Positions 19,803-32,113 are shown, counted from the first letter of the stretch. The stretch is 64,000 nucleotides of DNA from Adiantum capillus-veneris (GCA_014529385.2 CM043966.1:86892087-86956086), one strand, 5' to 3'. Made by a program: numbers and translations. Notes: generated by a model not told the origin, from the sequence alone.

Positions 19803-22800
19803 ATGGCGGAGGAAGGGAAGCTCAAGATTGAGAAGTTCAATGGAAAAAACTACCAACATTGGAAGATGCAGATTGAAGACTATCTCTACCAGAAGGACCT
19901 CTATTTGCCACTAGGCGGTCTTGCGAAGAAGCCCGCAACAATGGCAGATGAAGCATGGATTGTCCTTGATCGAAAGGCACTGGGAACAATCCGGTTAAGC
20001 TTGGCGTCAACGGTGGCCTTCAATGTTTTGGAGATGAAGACCACGGAGGACTTGATGAAGTCACTTGACGACTTCTACGAGAAACCATCGGCATCCAATA
20101 AGGTATTTATTATGAAGCGCTTGTTCAATCTAAAGATGGCAGAGAATGGTTCAGTTGCAGAAAACCTAAATGACTTTAACACAAACATAAGTCAACTTCG
20201 ATCAGTGAAAATCAATTTCGATGACGAAGTGCGAGCTCTCCTTATACTATCATCTCTACCGGATAGTTGGGACAGCCTTGTGATGGCTGTAAGTAATTCT
20301 ATCTCTGGAACAAATAATCTTAAGTTTGATGATGTTGTGGGTGTTCTCCTAAGCGAGAAAATGAGAAGGAGAAGCACAGGAGAATCATCAAGTGCTACAC
20401 TATCAGTGGAAACAAGAGGAAGGCCTAAAGAGAGGTTCAAAAACCAAAAGGGTCGTGATCGCTCAAGGCGGAGCAAGTCACGCACAAAGTCAGTTCTTGA
20501 ATGTTGGAACTGCGGAAAGAAGGGCCACGTCAAGAAGGATTGCTGGTCCAAGAAGAAGAAGGAGACAGAGTCTCAAGACAACAAGCCAACATCGGAGGCC
20601 AATGTGGCAGGTAAAGTAGAGCAAGATGCTCTAATTCTCTCATTAGACAATGTGTCTAACTCCTGGATAGTAGATTTCGGGGCTTCATTCCATGCGACAC
20701 CACACAAGCAACATTTCCAAGACTACACCAAAGGTAATTTTTGGTATGTATACTTGGGAGATGATGAAGCTTGTGAGATTGTCGGAAAAGGTATAGTTTC
20801 TGTCAAAACTGCTAACGGAAATGAATGGAAGCTTAAAGACGTTAGGCATGTTCCTTCTCTTCGCAAAAATTTGATCTCTACAAGACAATTGGACGATGAT
20901 GGTCACAACATTGCATTCGGAAACAAACGATGGAAGATCTCAAAGGGATCTTTGGTGGTTGCCAAGGGAGAAAAAGTCGGTACACTTTACTTGTGTACTG
21001 TTAGCATGCAACCTTCAGCTTGTGCAGCAACTACAGAAGTTGACAGTGCGGTGTGGCACTACCGACTTGGGCATATGAGTGCCAAAGGAATGCAAATCCT
21101 TCAAACAAAGAAGCTTCTACCAGGTTTGAAAGAAGTGGACTTAGAGTTATGTGAAGATTGTGTTTATGGTAAACAAAAGAGGATAAAATTTCAAAAATCA
21201 GGAAATGAAAGAAAAAATAAAAAACTTGAGTTGGTTCATTCTGATGTTTGGGGTCCTGCAAGTACACCATCACTTGGTGGCTCATTGTACTATGTAACAT
21301 TCATAGACGATGCGACTAGAAAAACATGGGTTTATGTCATGAAGAATAAATCCGATGTATTTTCCATATTTCAAAGGTGGAAAGCCTTTGTGGAGAATGA
21401 AACAGGTACCAAGGTTAAATGCCTTAGATCCGACAATGGAGGCGAATATTGCAGCCAAGATTTTGAAAGATTTTGTGCTAGCAATGGCATTCGGAGGCAA
21501 AGGACAACCCCAAGGACACCTCAACAAATTGGGATTTCGGAAAGGATGAACAAGACAATCATGGAACGAGCACGAAGCATGCGGCTACATGCAGGCCTAC
21601 CGCTTGAGCTTTGGGCGAAAGCTGTAAGTACGTCTGTGTACTTAATCAATCGGCCACCCTCAACGGAATTGGATGGGGGAGTTCCAGAAGAGGCATGGAC
21701 AGGTAAACCGGTGAATTATGCATTTCTCAAAGTGTTTGGGCGTGAGGCTTTCATGCACATAGATAGAAGCCTAAGATCAAAGCTAGATGCAAAGTCCAAA
21801 AAGTGTTTCTTCATTGGCTATGGAGAAGGAGACTTTGGGTATCGCCTATGGAATCCTGAAGATGGTAAAATCTTAAGGAGTAGGGATGTAATTTTTAACG
21901 AACAAAATATGTACAAAGATTACTTGGAAAGAAAACAAACAAAAGAAACAAGTGATGAGTACATGGAGCTTGAGGACGGTGAAGACTCAAGGACTGCAAA
22001 CGATGACAATGTGCAACAACGTCAACCAAATGAGGAGCCTCAACCTATTCCCCGAAGATCTACAAGAGCAAGTAGACCTCCAGAAAGGTTTGTTCCTTCC
22101 TTCCACCATCTCTTGATCTCAGATTCTGGAGAGCCGGAATCATACGAAGAAGCTATGCAACATGAATCCAAAGAAGAATGGACGAAGAGCATGCAAGTGG
22201 AGATGGACTCACTACATCGCAACCAAACATGGGAGTTAGTTGAGTTGCCTAAAGGTAAGCGGGCACTTCAAAACAAATGGGTGTACAAGCTGAAGGAAGA
22301 AGAAGGTGGGAAGAAAAGGTACAAGTCTAGGCTTGTGGTAAAAGGTTTTTCTCAAAAGAAAGGTATTGACTTCAATGAAATATTTTCTCCTGTTGTAAAA
22401 ATGAACTCAATTAGGCTTGTCTTAGGCCTTGTGGCTACTCATGATCTAAATCTCAAGCAAATGGATGTAAATACGACATTCCCTCACGGTGACTTAGAGG
22501 AGGAAATCTACATGCTTCAACCAAAGGGGTATGAAGTAAAAGGTAAGGAGAAAATGATTTGCAAATTAAAGAAGAGCTTGTATGGTTTAAAGCAAGCATC
22601 AAGACAATGGTACTTGAAGTTTGATCAGTGGATGTTGGATCATGGATTCAGAAGATGCAACTCGGATCACTGCGTCTACACGAAGAATTTGGGAGATGGG
22701 AAATTCATCATCCTAATGTTGTATGTTGATGACATGTTGATTGCAAGTGCTATCATGCAGGACATCAAAGACCTAAAAGAGGAGCTGTCCAAATCTTTTT

Positions 22801-23684
22801 CAATGAAAGATTTAGGTGCTGCAAAGAGGATACTTGGTATGAAAATATCAAGGGACAGGACGAAGAATACAATAAAGCTATCTCAAGAAGATTACATCAA
22901 GAAGGTACTAGAAAGGTTTGCAATGCAAAATGCAAAACCAGTTTCTACACCTTTGGCTGGTCATTTTAAACTAACGAAGGATATGTGTCCAAAGACACAA
23001 GAGGAGATAGCCTATATGTCTAAAGTTCCATATGCTGCAGCGATAGGTTCTCTAATGTATGCTATGGTCTGGACAAGGCCAGACATTGCACATGGAGTGG
23101 GAGTTGTGAGTAGGTTCATGGACAACCCAGGTAAAGAGCATTGGCAAGCTGTGAAGTGGATACTTAGGTATCTAAAAGGGACAACAACAAATGCTTTGTA
23201 TTTTGGAGGAACTCATATTTTTCTAGAAGGGTATGCTGATGCAGATATGGCAGGTGACAAAGATACTCGAAGGAGCACTACTGGCTATGTGTTCACGGTT
23301 GGAGGCACAACAGTAAGCTGGGCTTCAAAGCTGCAGAAAGTGGTTTCACTTTCTACCACGGAAGCAGAGTATGTAGCAATGACGGAGGCAAGCAAAGAAA
23401 TTCTGTGGCTTCACAGATTCTTAGAAGAGTTTGGATTCAAACAAGACAATTGTGTCTTGTACAGTGATAGCCAAAGCACTATCCATCTTGCGAAGAACTC
23501 AGCCTTTCATTCAAGGACAAAGCACATTGAGATGAGATATCACTTCATGCGCACTCTTTTGGAAGAGGGACAGCTAAAGCTAGGAAAGGTGCATACAAGT
23601 GAAAATCTTGCAGACATGTTTACAAAGGTGGTCAACAAGGAGAAGTTGAGCTTTTGCTCATCTTCAATCGACATTCAAGGATAA
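19803..23684 (+). CDS. Copia gag-pol polyprotein (1293 aa, uninterrupted)
   Basis: The ATG at 19803 follows the PBS closely. Order of domains: gag (KFNGKNYQHWKMQIEDYLY, then LLSEKMRRRS as in Tnt1); zinc knuckle CWNCGKKGHVKKDC; aspartic protease WIVDFGASFHATPHK; GAG-pre-integrase WHYRLGHMS; integrase with HSDVWGP, RSDNGGEY and ISERMN; reverse transcriptase with YVDDML; and RNase H with DADMAGD, STTEAEY and SDSQS. The protease catalytic triplet is DFG instead of DSG/DTG, a single C-to-T type change that should impair it. The RT segment reads MDVNTTFPHGDL where DVKTAFLHGDL is usual. All other key residues look intact. A single frame without stops implies recent activity. Protein acts in cytoplasmic virus-like particles; integration is nuclear. 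Confidence 0.95.
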   Translation: MAEEGKLKIEKFNGKNYQHWKMQIEDYLYQKDLYLPLGGLAKKPATMADEAWIVLDRKALGTIRLSLASTVAFNVLEMKTTEDLMKSLDDFYEKPSASNKVFIMKRLFNLKMAENGSVAENLNDFNTNISQLRSVKINFDDEVRALLILSSLPDSWDSLVMAVSNSISGTNNLKFDDVVGVLLSEKMRRRSTGESSSATLSVETRGRPKERFKNQKGRDRSRRSKSRTKSVLECWNCGKKGHVKKDCWSKKKKETESQDNKPTSEANVAGKVEQDALILSLDNVSNSWIVDFGASFHATPHKQHFQDYTKGNFWYVYLGDDEACEIVGKGIVSVKTANGNEWKLKDVRHVPSLRKNLISTRQLDDDGHNIAFGNKRWKISKGSLVVAKGEKVGTLYLCTVSMQPSACAATTEVDSAVWHYRLGHMSAKGMQILQTKKLLPGLKEVDLELCEDCVYGKQKRIKFQKSGNERKNKKLELVHSDVWGPASTPSLGGSLYYVTFIDDATRKTWVYVMKNKSDVFSIFQRWKAFVENETGTKVKCLRSDNGGEYCSQDFERFCASNGIRRQRTTPRTPQQIGISERMNKTIMERARSMRLHAGLPLELWAKAVSTSVYLINRPPSTELDGGVPEEAWTGKPVNYAFLKVFGREAFMHIDRSLRSKLDAKSKKCFFIGYGEGDFGYRLWNPEDGKILRSRDVIFNEQNMYKDYLERKQTKETSDEYMELEDGEDSRTANDDNVQQRQPNEEPQPIPRRSTRASRPPERFVPSFHHLLISDSGEPESYEEAMQHESKEEWTKSMQVEMDSLHRNQTWELVELPKGKRALQNKWVYKLKEEEGGKKRYKSRLVVKGFSQKKGIDFNEIFSPVVKMNSIRLVLGLVATHDLNLKQMDVNTTFPHGDLEEEIYMLQPKGYEVKGKEKMICKLKKSLYGLKQASRQWYLKFDQWMLDHGFRRCNSDHCVYTKNLGDGKFIILMLYVDDMLIASAIMQDIKDLKEELSKSFSMKDLGAAKRILGMKISRDRTKNTIKLSQEDYIKKVLERFAMQNAKPVSTPLAGHFKLTKDMCPKTQEEIAYMSKVPYAAAIGSLMYAMVWTRPDIAHGVGVVSRFMDNPGKEHWQAVKWILRYLKGTTTNALYFGGTHIFLEGYADADMAGDKDTRRSTTGYVFTVGGTTVSWASKLQKVVSLSTTEAEYVAMTEASKEILWLHRFLEEFGFKQDNCVLYSDSQSTIHLAKNSAFHSRTKHIEMRYHFMRTLLEEGQLKLGKVHTSENLADMFTKVVNKEKLSFCSSSIDIQG

Positions 23685-23730
23685 GAAGCCAGAATGGAAA
23701 GCAGTCACAGGTTTGGTTTGGAGATCAGTC

Positions 23731-23744
23731 TCCAAGCGGGAGAT
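23731..23744 (+). other. Copia polypurine tract
   Basis: tccaagcgggagat directly precedes the 3' LTR; such a tract primes plus-strand DNA synthesis in Copia elements. Confidence 0.85.
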
Positions 23745-24489
23745 TGTTAAGTATGGAGCCTGATTTACCCTTGTAATTTTCTGTGGTAAAAGTGCACATT
23801 TGTAAGGCCCCCATTATGAGGAGAAGCCATCGTGCGTGAAGGAAAATCACTCACTGGAAACCACGGACAAGAATCAGGGGCAATTTTAGAGGCCTCGGGG
23901 GCGGAGGTCCCCGAGACTTTTTTTTGGCCGGAATATTCCTTTGCGCCGGAATATTATGGCCGGACGGCGGCCGAAAAGTGGTCGGAAAACAACCGGTCGG
24001 TTGGCCGGTGGCCAGTAGTCAATGGCCGGTGGTCGGAAGTCAATGGCCGGTGAGCGGACTTGTCTTCTCAAGGGTGGCCACACATGGGCGGATTGGAGGG
24101 TCCGATTTGGACTTATTCGCACAAGGGCGGCTACACATGGCTGTCTCTCATAAGAGAGGGCAGCCCTTTTGGCCTATAAAAGGAGGCCATTTCTACACAC
24201 ATTTCATAGTGTGAAGTTGATGCAACAAGGTGAGTGTGAGGTTGTGAGAGTGAAGCAAGGCGGGAGCTCTATCAAGGGTTTAATCCCTTTGTAAACTACT
24301 TCTTCTTTTGAAGTGCTAAAGCCATTGAGTGGCTGCTTTCCCGTGGATGTAGCCCACATTGGGTGAACCACGTATATCGTATGTACTCTCTCTCTGTCTC
24401 TACTCTATAATCTGTTGTGTGCTAAATCTATCTCTCTCCATTAAGTAATCTACTAAAAAATCTATTTAGCTACGTCTTATTTCCTAACA
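23745..24489 (+). repeat. Copia 3' LTR
   Basis: Starts tgttaagtatggagcctg and ends tttcctaaca. Compared with the 5' LTR it lacks an aaaattttcacgg segment and has a rearranged GGCCGG-rich block at about 24000-24055. TATA box at 24175-24182. Confidence 0.95.
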
Positions 24490-25396
24490 AATACTTCCCT
24501 TGGTAGCACCCCTACACGCGTAGGTAAAACCAGTTATGAAACAATTAATAACTCGCATACTGAAGGTGATAACAAAGATCTAAATACATTTATCAACAAG
24601 CTTTTTGATTGGTTAAGTGGGTTTGTCCATCCAGTGAACCTATATAGTGGTTCTCCAAGGAGCCTGGGGTCAAAAAATTTGGCTAAGTGTAATGAACAAC
24701 AAGCTGTTTTTTGACCGTATCTCTTAGCTCGAGCGTGATTTCACATGGCATAGGAGAGAGAAAATGTTCTAAATGATGTGTTTTATCTCTGATATAAAGG
24801 GTTCGGGCTGGTTCATAACGGTTTGTGAGTTATACCAAAACAGTGTTCCTACCGCTTCTATGACGTGAAACGAAAAGAGCTTTTTATGTACATACGCAAT
24901 CATAAACGCATAATGTGCCTAAATCAGTGTGTTAAACATGATGAAATAATCATGTGGTAACTTCATACATACTCGGTTAATCCATACTTGCACTCGTTTA
25001 CAAAAAAACAATCATCAAGAGGGTGAGTACTCAGAAAAACAACATAGAGAGAGAGATGATGATGGCTATGGAGTTTAGAGCTTCTCACCGTGATTCAGAA
25101 TCAATTAGGGACTGTCAAAAGGCTTCTTGCTTTGACGCAAGAGTGCGGTGATGAGAGCTAGGTAGAGATTTTTACCACGAGAGCTTTCGAAGAGCGCGTA
25201 CACCATGAAACGAGAGAGGAGAAAGTAAGCAAGTAGAGAGAGAATATCCTTCTTCTTCTTCTTCTTCCCGTATTCACAAGAGAAGATCTTATGGAGATGG
25301 TGATGAAGAGCTTGCACCACTCCTATAATAGATACATACGTATAGCCTTGCGGTAGTAGATGCAATAGGCGGCACTGAAAACTAAGGGTGTATGCA

Positions 25397-25404
25397 AATT
25401 TATA
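25397..25404 (-). promoter_or_regulatory. Candidate TATA box in element B LTR
   Basis: On the minus strand gaagctataaattt; the same gaagctataaatt context is kept in the other LTR at 35698-35705. Conservation between diverged LTRs and its orientation support a promoter role. Confidence 0.45.
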
Positions 25405-26258
25405 GCTTCTCCAATTGCTCAGAGTATGTCCCAAGCTACAGGTAGCGCTAGTTTTTGGCCCAAGAATAGCTGCATAGCTTTTGGAACTTTGCAAAAAACA
25501 TGCCTTTGCTTTTGGTGGTCTACTCTCTCGGTTACCATCCAATTTTATAGTAAAATTGACCAATTGATCAATATCTGGCCAACTAATGGAACCTTAGCTA
25601 GACTATGCCACATTGTGATGTCCCGGCATAATTATGACTTTCTAGTACTGTCTCGACGTTATTACGGTATCGATTTTTATAAAAATAATTCTCGTAAAAA
25701 TCTTGTTTGGTCTCGTTTTTGCTCCAAGTGATCATTTTTAAATCCGACGGAGACTAAAATTAATATTTTTATGTTGAGGTCATCCTAAAAAGCACATTGC
25801 TTTTCAAAAACGCCGAAAAGCACAAAAAGCTAAAAAAGGCATAAAAAGCAGCATTTTCTAAAATTGAACCACGGATTCCCCTTGTCACCAACTGGAATAA
25901 GAAAGCGGACTCGCTTTCCACTAAAAAGCACTAAAAATCATGAAAAGCTACAAATAGCATGGAATGGACTGAAAAAGCAGATTTTTACAAAGTTGAACCA
26001 TAGCTTTCCCAGAACACGTAGATTAAGGATCCGACCCTGCTCTTTGCAAAAAAGCATAAAAAAGCTAAAAATAGTGGATTTTTTCAAAACTGAACTAAAC
26101 GTCCGTCTTACCTACTGGAACATGGAAATGGCCTTGCTTTTTACTTTAGGACCTTACAATACTGTCAATTAAGCATCTTAAATCAATATTTGACAAAATA
26201 GATATTAAAAACCATTTTTCTTATTTTTAAAAGAGACCCAAAAATTGGGAATCTTACA

Positions 26259-26269
26259 TCCTCCCACAC
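26259..26269 (-). other. Polypurine tract of element B
   Basis: Plus-strand tcctcccacac is gtgtgggagga on the minus strand, immediately before the LTR start TGTAAGATT. Confidence 0.8.
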
Positions 26270-26278
26270 TTAAAAAAC

Positions 26279-27133
26279 TCAAGACGTCCTCACCTCGACA
26301 TGAAATTTGGATAATTTAGTCTCATTACATAACTTACAAGGTTCATAAGCTAATGGTTTTCCTTCTTGAGACAGAAAGCCACCGATTGCTTGTCCACGTG
26401 CATCAGTGAGCACAATAAATGTCTTTGAGAAGTCTGGAAGCTGTAGTATTAAAGCATTTACCAAAGCTTCTTTGAGTTTCTCAAAACTAGCTTGAGCATG
26501 TTCATTTCAAGTAAACACTTTATCCTTCTTAAGCGTATTAGTCAATGGAGAGGTAATGTTCGCGTAGGCTTGACTAAATGTACGATACCATCCTGTTAAA
26601 CCAAGAAAGCCACATACTTCTCGTACTTATTTCAGTGTAGGCCAAGCTATAACAGCTTCGATCTTACTCGGATCAGTAGAAACACCATCTTTGTATACAA
26701 TAAATCCCAAATATTCCACCTTGTCAGTGGAGAAGGTGCATTTGCTACGTTTGGCATAAAGTTGATTTTGACGGAGAAGTTCAAGTACTTGCCACACATG
26801 TTTTTCGTGTTCTTCTCTGTTTCTTGAGTAAACCAGGATATCATCAACAAAGAAGATAAGAACAGAATCATCAAGATGCTCTTGAAACACATCCATCATG
26901 AGACGATTAAAAGTTGCAGGAGCATTGGTAAGTTCAAAAGACATAATTATAAATTCATAATGTCCAAAACAATTATTAAATCCTGTCTTTGGTATTCCCT
27001 CCCCCTTGATTCGATTTTGGTAATATCCTAACTTAAGATCGAATTTTGTGAAGATAGAAGCTCCATGTAATCGGTCAAGTAGTTCATCAATCCTTGGTAT
27101 TGCATACTTATTCTTGACCGTTACCTGGTTCAA
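26279..27133 (-). pseudogene. Element B reverse transcriptase and truncated RNase H
   Basis: RT block 27133-26627: [43 protein letters not shown] and the intact catalytic FVDDILVYS, then KVEYLGFIV. Further upstream, 27170-27850, remains of linker and protease carry many stops; a protease-like LGSTHSFISP is at about 27770-27740. After a stop (WPTLK), the RT-RNase H connection and start of RNase H follow (SFEKLKEAL, LPDFSKTFIVLTDARGQAIGG), ending at 26279. No integrase or chromodomain follows before the PPT. Confidence 0.8.
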
Positions 27134-27853
27134 TCTACGATAATCAATATAAAGACGTAGAGTACCATCCTTCTTCTAATTAAAGAGAACATGAGTACTC
27201 CATGGAGAAACGCTCTTTGGGTTTCGCAGATTCAGGTACGGACATTTTGTCTGGTTTATGGGTAACTCTTTGAGCTCCTGGAGTAAGCTCTATTGCATGA
27301 TCAACATCACGCTTGGGTGATAACTATGAAAGTTCTTCGGGAAATACATTATCAAATTCTGTTATCCATTTGGGTTCAAGTGAATCTATTTTCTTCTCCT
27401 TAGGATTAAGCTTTACTACGTAAATCCTTTCATTGCTCCTATGACTCTTCATAAGTTTGGTAAAGTTCACCAAGTTGATCTTAGGCTTTCCTCACTTCCT
27501 AGTAACTGTAACCTAGATCTAGGGTCATTTTCAAAAGTCAATGAAGCATCTTTACAATGTATGTGATTATCATTGGCTTTTAAGCCAATCCATTCCTAGG
27601 ATTCCATCGTAGATTCCTATGGGTAAGACTCTGAAGTTTGCAGAAGTATTGTGACCATCCAAAACAGAATTCAAGTTATCCAATGAAGTAGAAGATTTAA
27701 CCTTCCCACCCGTAGCTATCAGGGTGTTCAAGCAAAATGCGATTTCTGATGTACTTAGGAGATATGAAAGAATGTGTACTACCTAAATCATCAGTAAGGT
27801 AAAATGGTTACCTTGATACTCTGTTGGAGTTCTAATGATTGAAAATTATTCAT

Positions 27854-28988
27854 TCACTCCCTGATGTTCAATTGCAGCATGAACATATGCGTTTGCCTGA
27901 TTTCATTCACCTCTAGCTCCTTGAGCTTTGCTAACTTGAGGTCTTTGATTTTTTGCTCTCTCCTCTTAGGCGAGTTGACAGTTAAAATTTTTGTTGTTGT
28001 TATTGTTGGAAGGTGGTCAATTCCCGACAAAAAATGGATTTCCTGGTCTAAAATTCCCTTAGTTTTGAGGTTATCTTTGGTTTTGGTTAAAGTTTTGCTG
28101 ATTGAAGTTCCTCTAAATTGTCGACCGTTTAGGTCTAAAATTTCCGAAATTCCAATTTGGATTGAAGTTTTCACGTTCATAATTGTCAAACAATCCTTTG
28201 AAGCTTGAATTATTAAATGGACAATCCATGGATTAATGAACAAGATCACAAAAAGTGTAGCAAAAATGATCCTTTCTGGCCTTTGTATGTAATAAGTTCT
28301 CTCTTCTTTGCTGTGGATTTCCAGACCTTTGTTCTTCCTCAAGATGGGGCCTTTTGATTTCACAAACAGGAGCAGGTTTTGGTTTCCTCTTTTCGATAGT
28401 ATATAAATCTATTTCAATGGTTTTCCTGCATCAAAGACATCTACAAAATTGGTAAGACGAAGACTCTGGAGTCTAGTCTTCATAGGATTATGTAACCCTT
28501 AAACGATTAAGCTACCTTGACCTCTTGAGTCATCCCTGCTGGAGCATATTTGACAAGGGTCAAGAAATGTTGATAGTATGATTCCAGATCTCTGGTTCCT
28601 TGAGTACAGTCAAGAAACTCATTCATATGGTATGAATGATAAACTTTGTTCTTATAATTCTTCTTGAGCTGGGTTTTAAGGTAAGTTGCAGCATTAGGAT
28701 CAACATTGTTTTTTGTGCAATGGTCTCTCCATCAACGCTTGGCTATTTTTTGTAATTAGAACTTAGCGATGATGGCTTTGTTCACTACATATGAATGAGC
28801 CAAATCAAAGTAGTCATCCATGCACTCAATCCAATCTTCAAGAAATTTGCCTACATCTTTGCCTTCCCCGCTAAAAGTTCCACGTTGCGACTTGCAAAGC
28901 ATAGCATCGATGTCTCTATCAATGATGGTGGCTGAGGAAAAATAGGCGCATTTGTGTTAGCAGTAGCCACATTCCCTCTAGGAGGCAT
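27854..28988 (-). pseudogene. Element B gag remnant
   Basis: ATG at 28988 (MPPRGNVATANTNAP). After a frame change, GTFSGEGKDVGKFLEDWIECMDDYFDL resembles the start of a retrotransposon gag domain. The 28363-27854 frame is a basic region with no clear zinc knuckle. Several stops and frameshifts. The start was chosen because it is the first ATG of the frame entering the gag-like motif. Confidence 0.5.
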
Positions 28989-29165
28989 GGTAACTTACTG
29001 CACCTTATCAACCAAGGTCACACTTATTACAATATTCTAATCCACTCGAAGTCCTTCGAGCCAAATAGAATAGACAATTGAAGATAAGATGAGAGAGAAT
29101 AGGAGAAAAATTAATAGATTAATACAATTTTCTATACCACAAAACTTTGGGGTTCCAATTTTTTT

Positions 29166-31731
29166 TTACAAAGTGTCTTGAAAGTTTCTAATAAATCCTA
29201 ATGGCTCTAACATAATGCACTCGGTAATAGCCATTGTGATATCCTTCCACCAATGGAGCATAGCTATCCCATTCTTTGAGTATATTGGATGGGTGATCCC
29301 AATAATCCCTTTCGATCTTTGGTTGAAATATTTCTTCCTTGGCATGTGAGTCATACCATTGTTGAGTAAGGGATCGGTTAGTTACATGCACTCCCATTTT
29401 GGCATGAACAATTTCCTTCTTGTACCCAAAGTAGTCATCAAAGAAAGCAAATTCTTTTAGAAAAACATGCGGTGTGTCCCACCCATCTGAGTTGTGTATG
29501 TTCGCACAATTTGCAATTCACAGGGGTCTGTTATAGACATTATATAAAATTTTTACATGGCGAGGATTGTGGATTAGTGACTTTTTAAATAAGTAAAAGA
29601 AAAACTTCCAAGGTACCAGGCTAAAAGAATGTTGGTTGTTGGTTTGGCATTGGCGGACCCATACATTGAACATAACAATGTTGAAACATCCTGTAGCCAC
29701 TACTAAGGGAAGTATGTTTCTAGCTATCCATGTTCCTTTTTCGGTCTCAAGATAAGTTCATAAGAATTTATATACAACACTTGGTTAGTGACAACAATCT
29801 CCTTTTTCAACTTGGATTCTATCCACTCGATACTCCCAACGGGTGAGGGTTTATGTTCAAGTGGTCTAAAGTCGGGTTTCCTGCAGCATAATGATACCAA
29901 GCTCGGAATGTATTAGGTACAATACAATCCGTGGACGTTAGCTAAGGAAAGTATGTTTTTAGCTATCTATGTATCCTTTGTTGGTCTCGACGTAAGTTCA
30001 TAAGCATTTAAATACAACACTTGGTTAGTGACAACAATTGTCTTTTCCAACTTGGATTGTATCCACTCAATACTCCCAACAGGCGAGGGTTTATGTTCAA
30101 GTGGTCTAAACTCAGGGTTCCCTGCAACATAATGATACCAAGCTCGTAATGTACTAGGTACAATACAATCCATGGACATTAAACTTTTCTTTTCTTCCCC
30201 ATTATGCGTGGTAGTGACAAGCCTTTTCACTTCCACTCCAGTTTGAAGATGGTCCTCCACAATAAGGTGGGATGTCATTCCATGAGGTAAGATGCCATTC
30301 ATCTACACACACACCCCATCGTTCAAGTTAGTTAGAATGATAAAACCAAGATTCAAACTCAAATATATGACCTCAAAACAATATGTGTCATATCAAAATC
30401 AGATTTTTATAACTATAGAAAACCAAAAAGATACATAGTGTCTTTAGGGGGAAACATAAATACGAAAGGGTCCTATGAACCAATTCTTGGTTCCTATAAC
30501 CGAGGTTCTACCCCTATATTTGTTCACATCTCGAGTTTCAAAGTTTAGAACTTCAACTTGTGCACTAAAATTCATGTCTTTCTTCTTGTACCATTTCTTT
30601 CCTCGTGATACATCCGTGGGTGGTAATCCATTAAATCAGTTTACATGAGAATGTCATTCATTTACATCATCTCTATAGAAATATCTACTCGAGTTTACCA
30701 CCGCCATTGGTTGTGCCTGGGAAAAATCACTAATGCACCTGGGCTTCTCATAGTCATCAAAGGTAATGGAAAAATTGTGAGTATTGTATCTAAGATAGGC
30801 CCATACACTCTACTGAACCATTCTTGGGATACATAATAGAATTGATTTCCACCATTTGACTTCTTCCATACTCTAATTATGACCTTTTCACAAAAGACAT
30901 ATCTTTGGTTTAGCATGAGGGCCTTCTTACTAAGTATGAGCTCTCGACTCGGTATGTCCAAAAGCGAACATAGGTTAAGGTAAAGAACATATCCCTGTAC
31001 TTTAACGTCACCTTCTTGGATCTTTTTACTTGACCCAAAGCTGTGGATTGGACATAAACCTATCACACACTTGTGTTCGATGTTCAGGGCTTCAAAATAT
31101 AACTCCCATGCTACGTAAGTGTTTGGAACAAGGTAGTCTCTAGTCCCCTTTGAAGCTCGAACCACTTCAATTCCCCATGGAAAGTGAATCCAACCGCATA
31201 GTTGAAAAAGACCCTTTGTGCAAAATCACTTGGGAATTCATCTAGACAATTAAGAAAATCCATCTAAAACAAGACAAAGAGAGAGAAAACTTAGTACACA
31301 TGTGAACCAAAACTGAGTCTATGCTTCTTTTATTCATCAAAACTTAATTTTTACAATTTCATTACAATATCACGGGTGTCTCGTAGCTAACTTTCTAAAA
31401 TTTCTTTTTACTCTCATGAGAGGGTATTCTCTTAGACCTCCCACGCAACAACGTGGTCTGTAGTTATCTTCTAGTTTTTCTTTCCTATGACAGCTTCAAG
31501 AACTTCAAACTTCTTAGCAACTTTGATAATTCTTAACATTTGGAAGCGCATTGCCAAGCAGTATAACATGTCTTCTAGGCCTAACCATATTCTCAGTTGG
31601 AGTAGCCTGAGGTTGAAAAACCAATCTCTTGGGCTGTCGTCAATGTAGATAAAGAATTGACGGAAGGGTTCTTGGTGACGGGTAAGGTAACTACAGTCAA
31701 CATTCTTCCAACAAGTTGTGCTTTTTGACAT
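29166..31731 (-). pseudogene. Extra open regions between PBS and gag of element B
   Basis: Minus-strand open blocks are 31731-31471 (MSKSTTCWKNVDCSYLTRHQ), a frame from ATG 31263 (MDFLNCLDEFPSDFAQRVFF) that shifts into 31165-30695 (RDYLVPNTYVAWELYFEALN), 30302-29967 (STLRAWYHYVAGNPEF, SIEWIQSKLEKTIVV), and 29397-29166. Together they look like a decayed extra ORF upstream of gag, as is known in Tat/Ogre Gypsy elements. No domain recognised. A 239-bp tandem duplication covers about 29710-30187. Confidence 0.4.
29711..30187. repeat. 239-bp tandem duplication in element B leader
   Basis: agtatgtttctagctatcca (29711) and agtatgtttttagctatct (29950) begin two similar units, both containing acaacacttggttagtgaca and gtttatgttcaagtggtcta. 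Confidence 0.8.
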
Positions 31732-32113
31732 GCCAAAGACTTTGGTCCCTATTTCTAAGTAAAATATTTCCCTTTTATCTCTTCATAACCGTGTCGCCAT
31801 ATTGTTGAACATTATGGCCAAAATCTCATTCCCCTGGCTAAAGCATTCAGACGCCACTCTGGGAGCCATTTGTAACTATGAAACAAACTTTCAAAGAAAT
31901 TACAACGCTGTCGTTGAACACTTCAATCTCTTTACCATAACTCAAACCAAACAATTCCGTTCTAAGAGACAAGTCAACAAGTATCACCAACCAATGCCAC
32001 TTATAGATACATCATCAATACAATATCCTTTCCCAAATAGCATATATGAATGCGTACATGATGCATAACTAACCCGACTAGTATCAAGATTTAGGCAATC
32101 CCCACAACCTAAA

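Larger units (their letters stand above)
18971..24489 (+). mobile_element. Nearly intact Ty1/Copia (Tnt1/Tork-like) element
   Basis: 5519 bp with LTRs of 759 and 745 bp starting TGTTAAGT and ending CTAACA. It has a perfect 5-bp target duplication AATAC (18966-18970 and 24490-24494), a tRNA-Met primer site, one uninterrupted gag-pol frame and a PPT. The two LTRs differ mainly by small indels and scattered substitutions, suggesting fairly recent insertion. It lies in an LTR of element B; the uninterrupted site is preserved at about 34741-34790. Confidence 0.97.
16989..26258 (-). repeat. 3' LTR of element B, interrupted by Copia
   Basis: Plus-strand ends are tgagagatta and aatcttaca. It is 3746 bp without the Copia element and its duplicated AATAC. 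It aligns along its length with 32129-36579 but lacks the 684-bp duplication seen there. It contains a (GA)n tract at about 17265-17324. Open frames inside, such as 25105-25563 minus, are not supported as genes. Confidence 0.9.

Noticed and set aside
25105-25731. Open frames of 100-150 codons in element B's LTR
   Set aside because: The homologous stretch of the other LTR (35400-35900) does not keep these frames, and they have no motifs.
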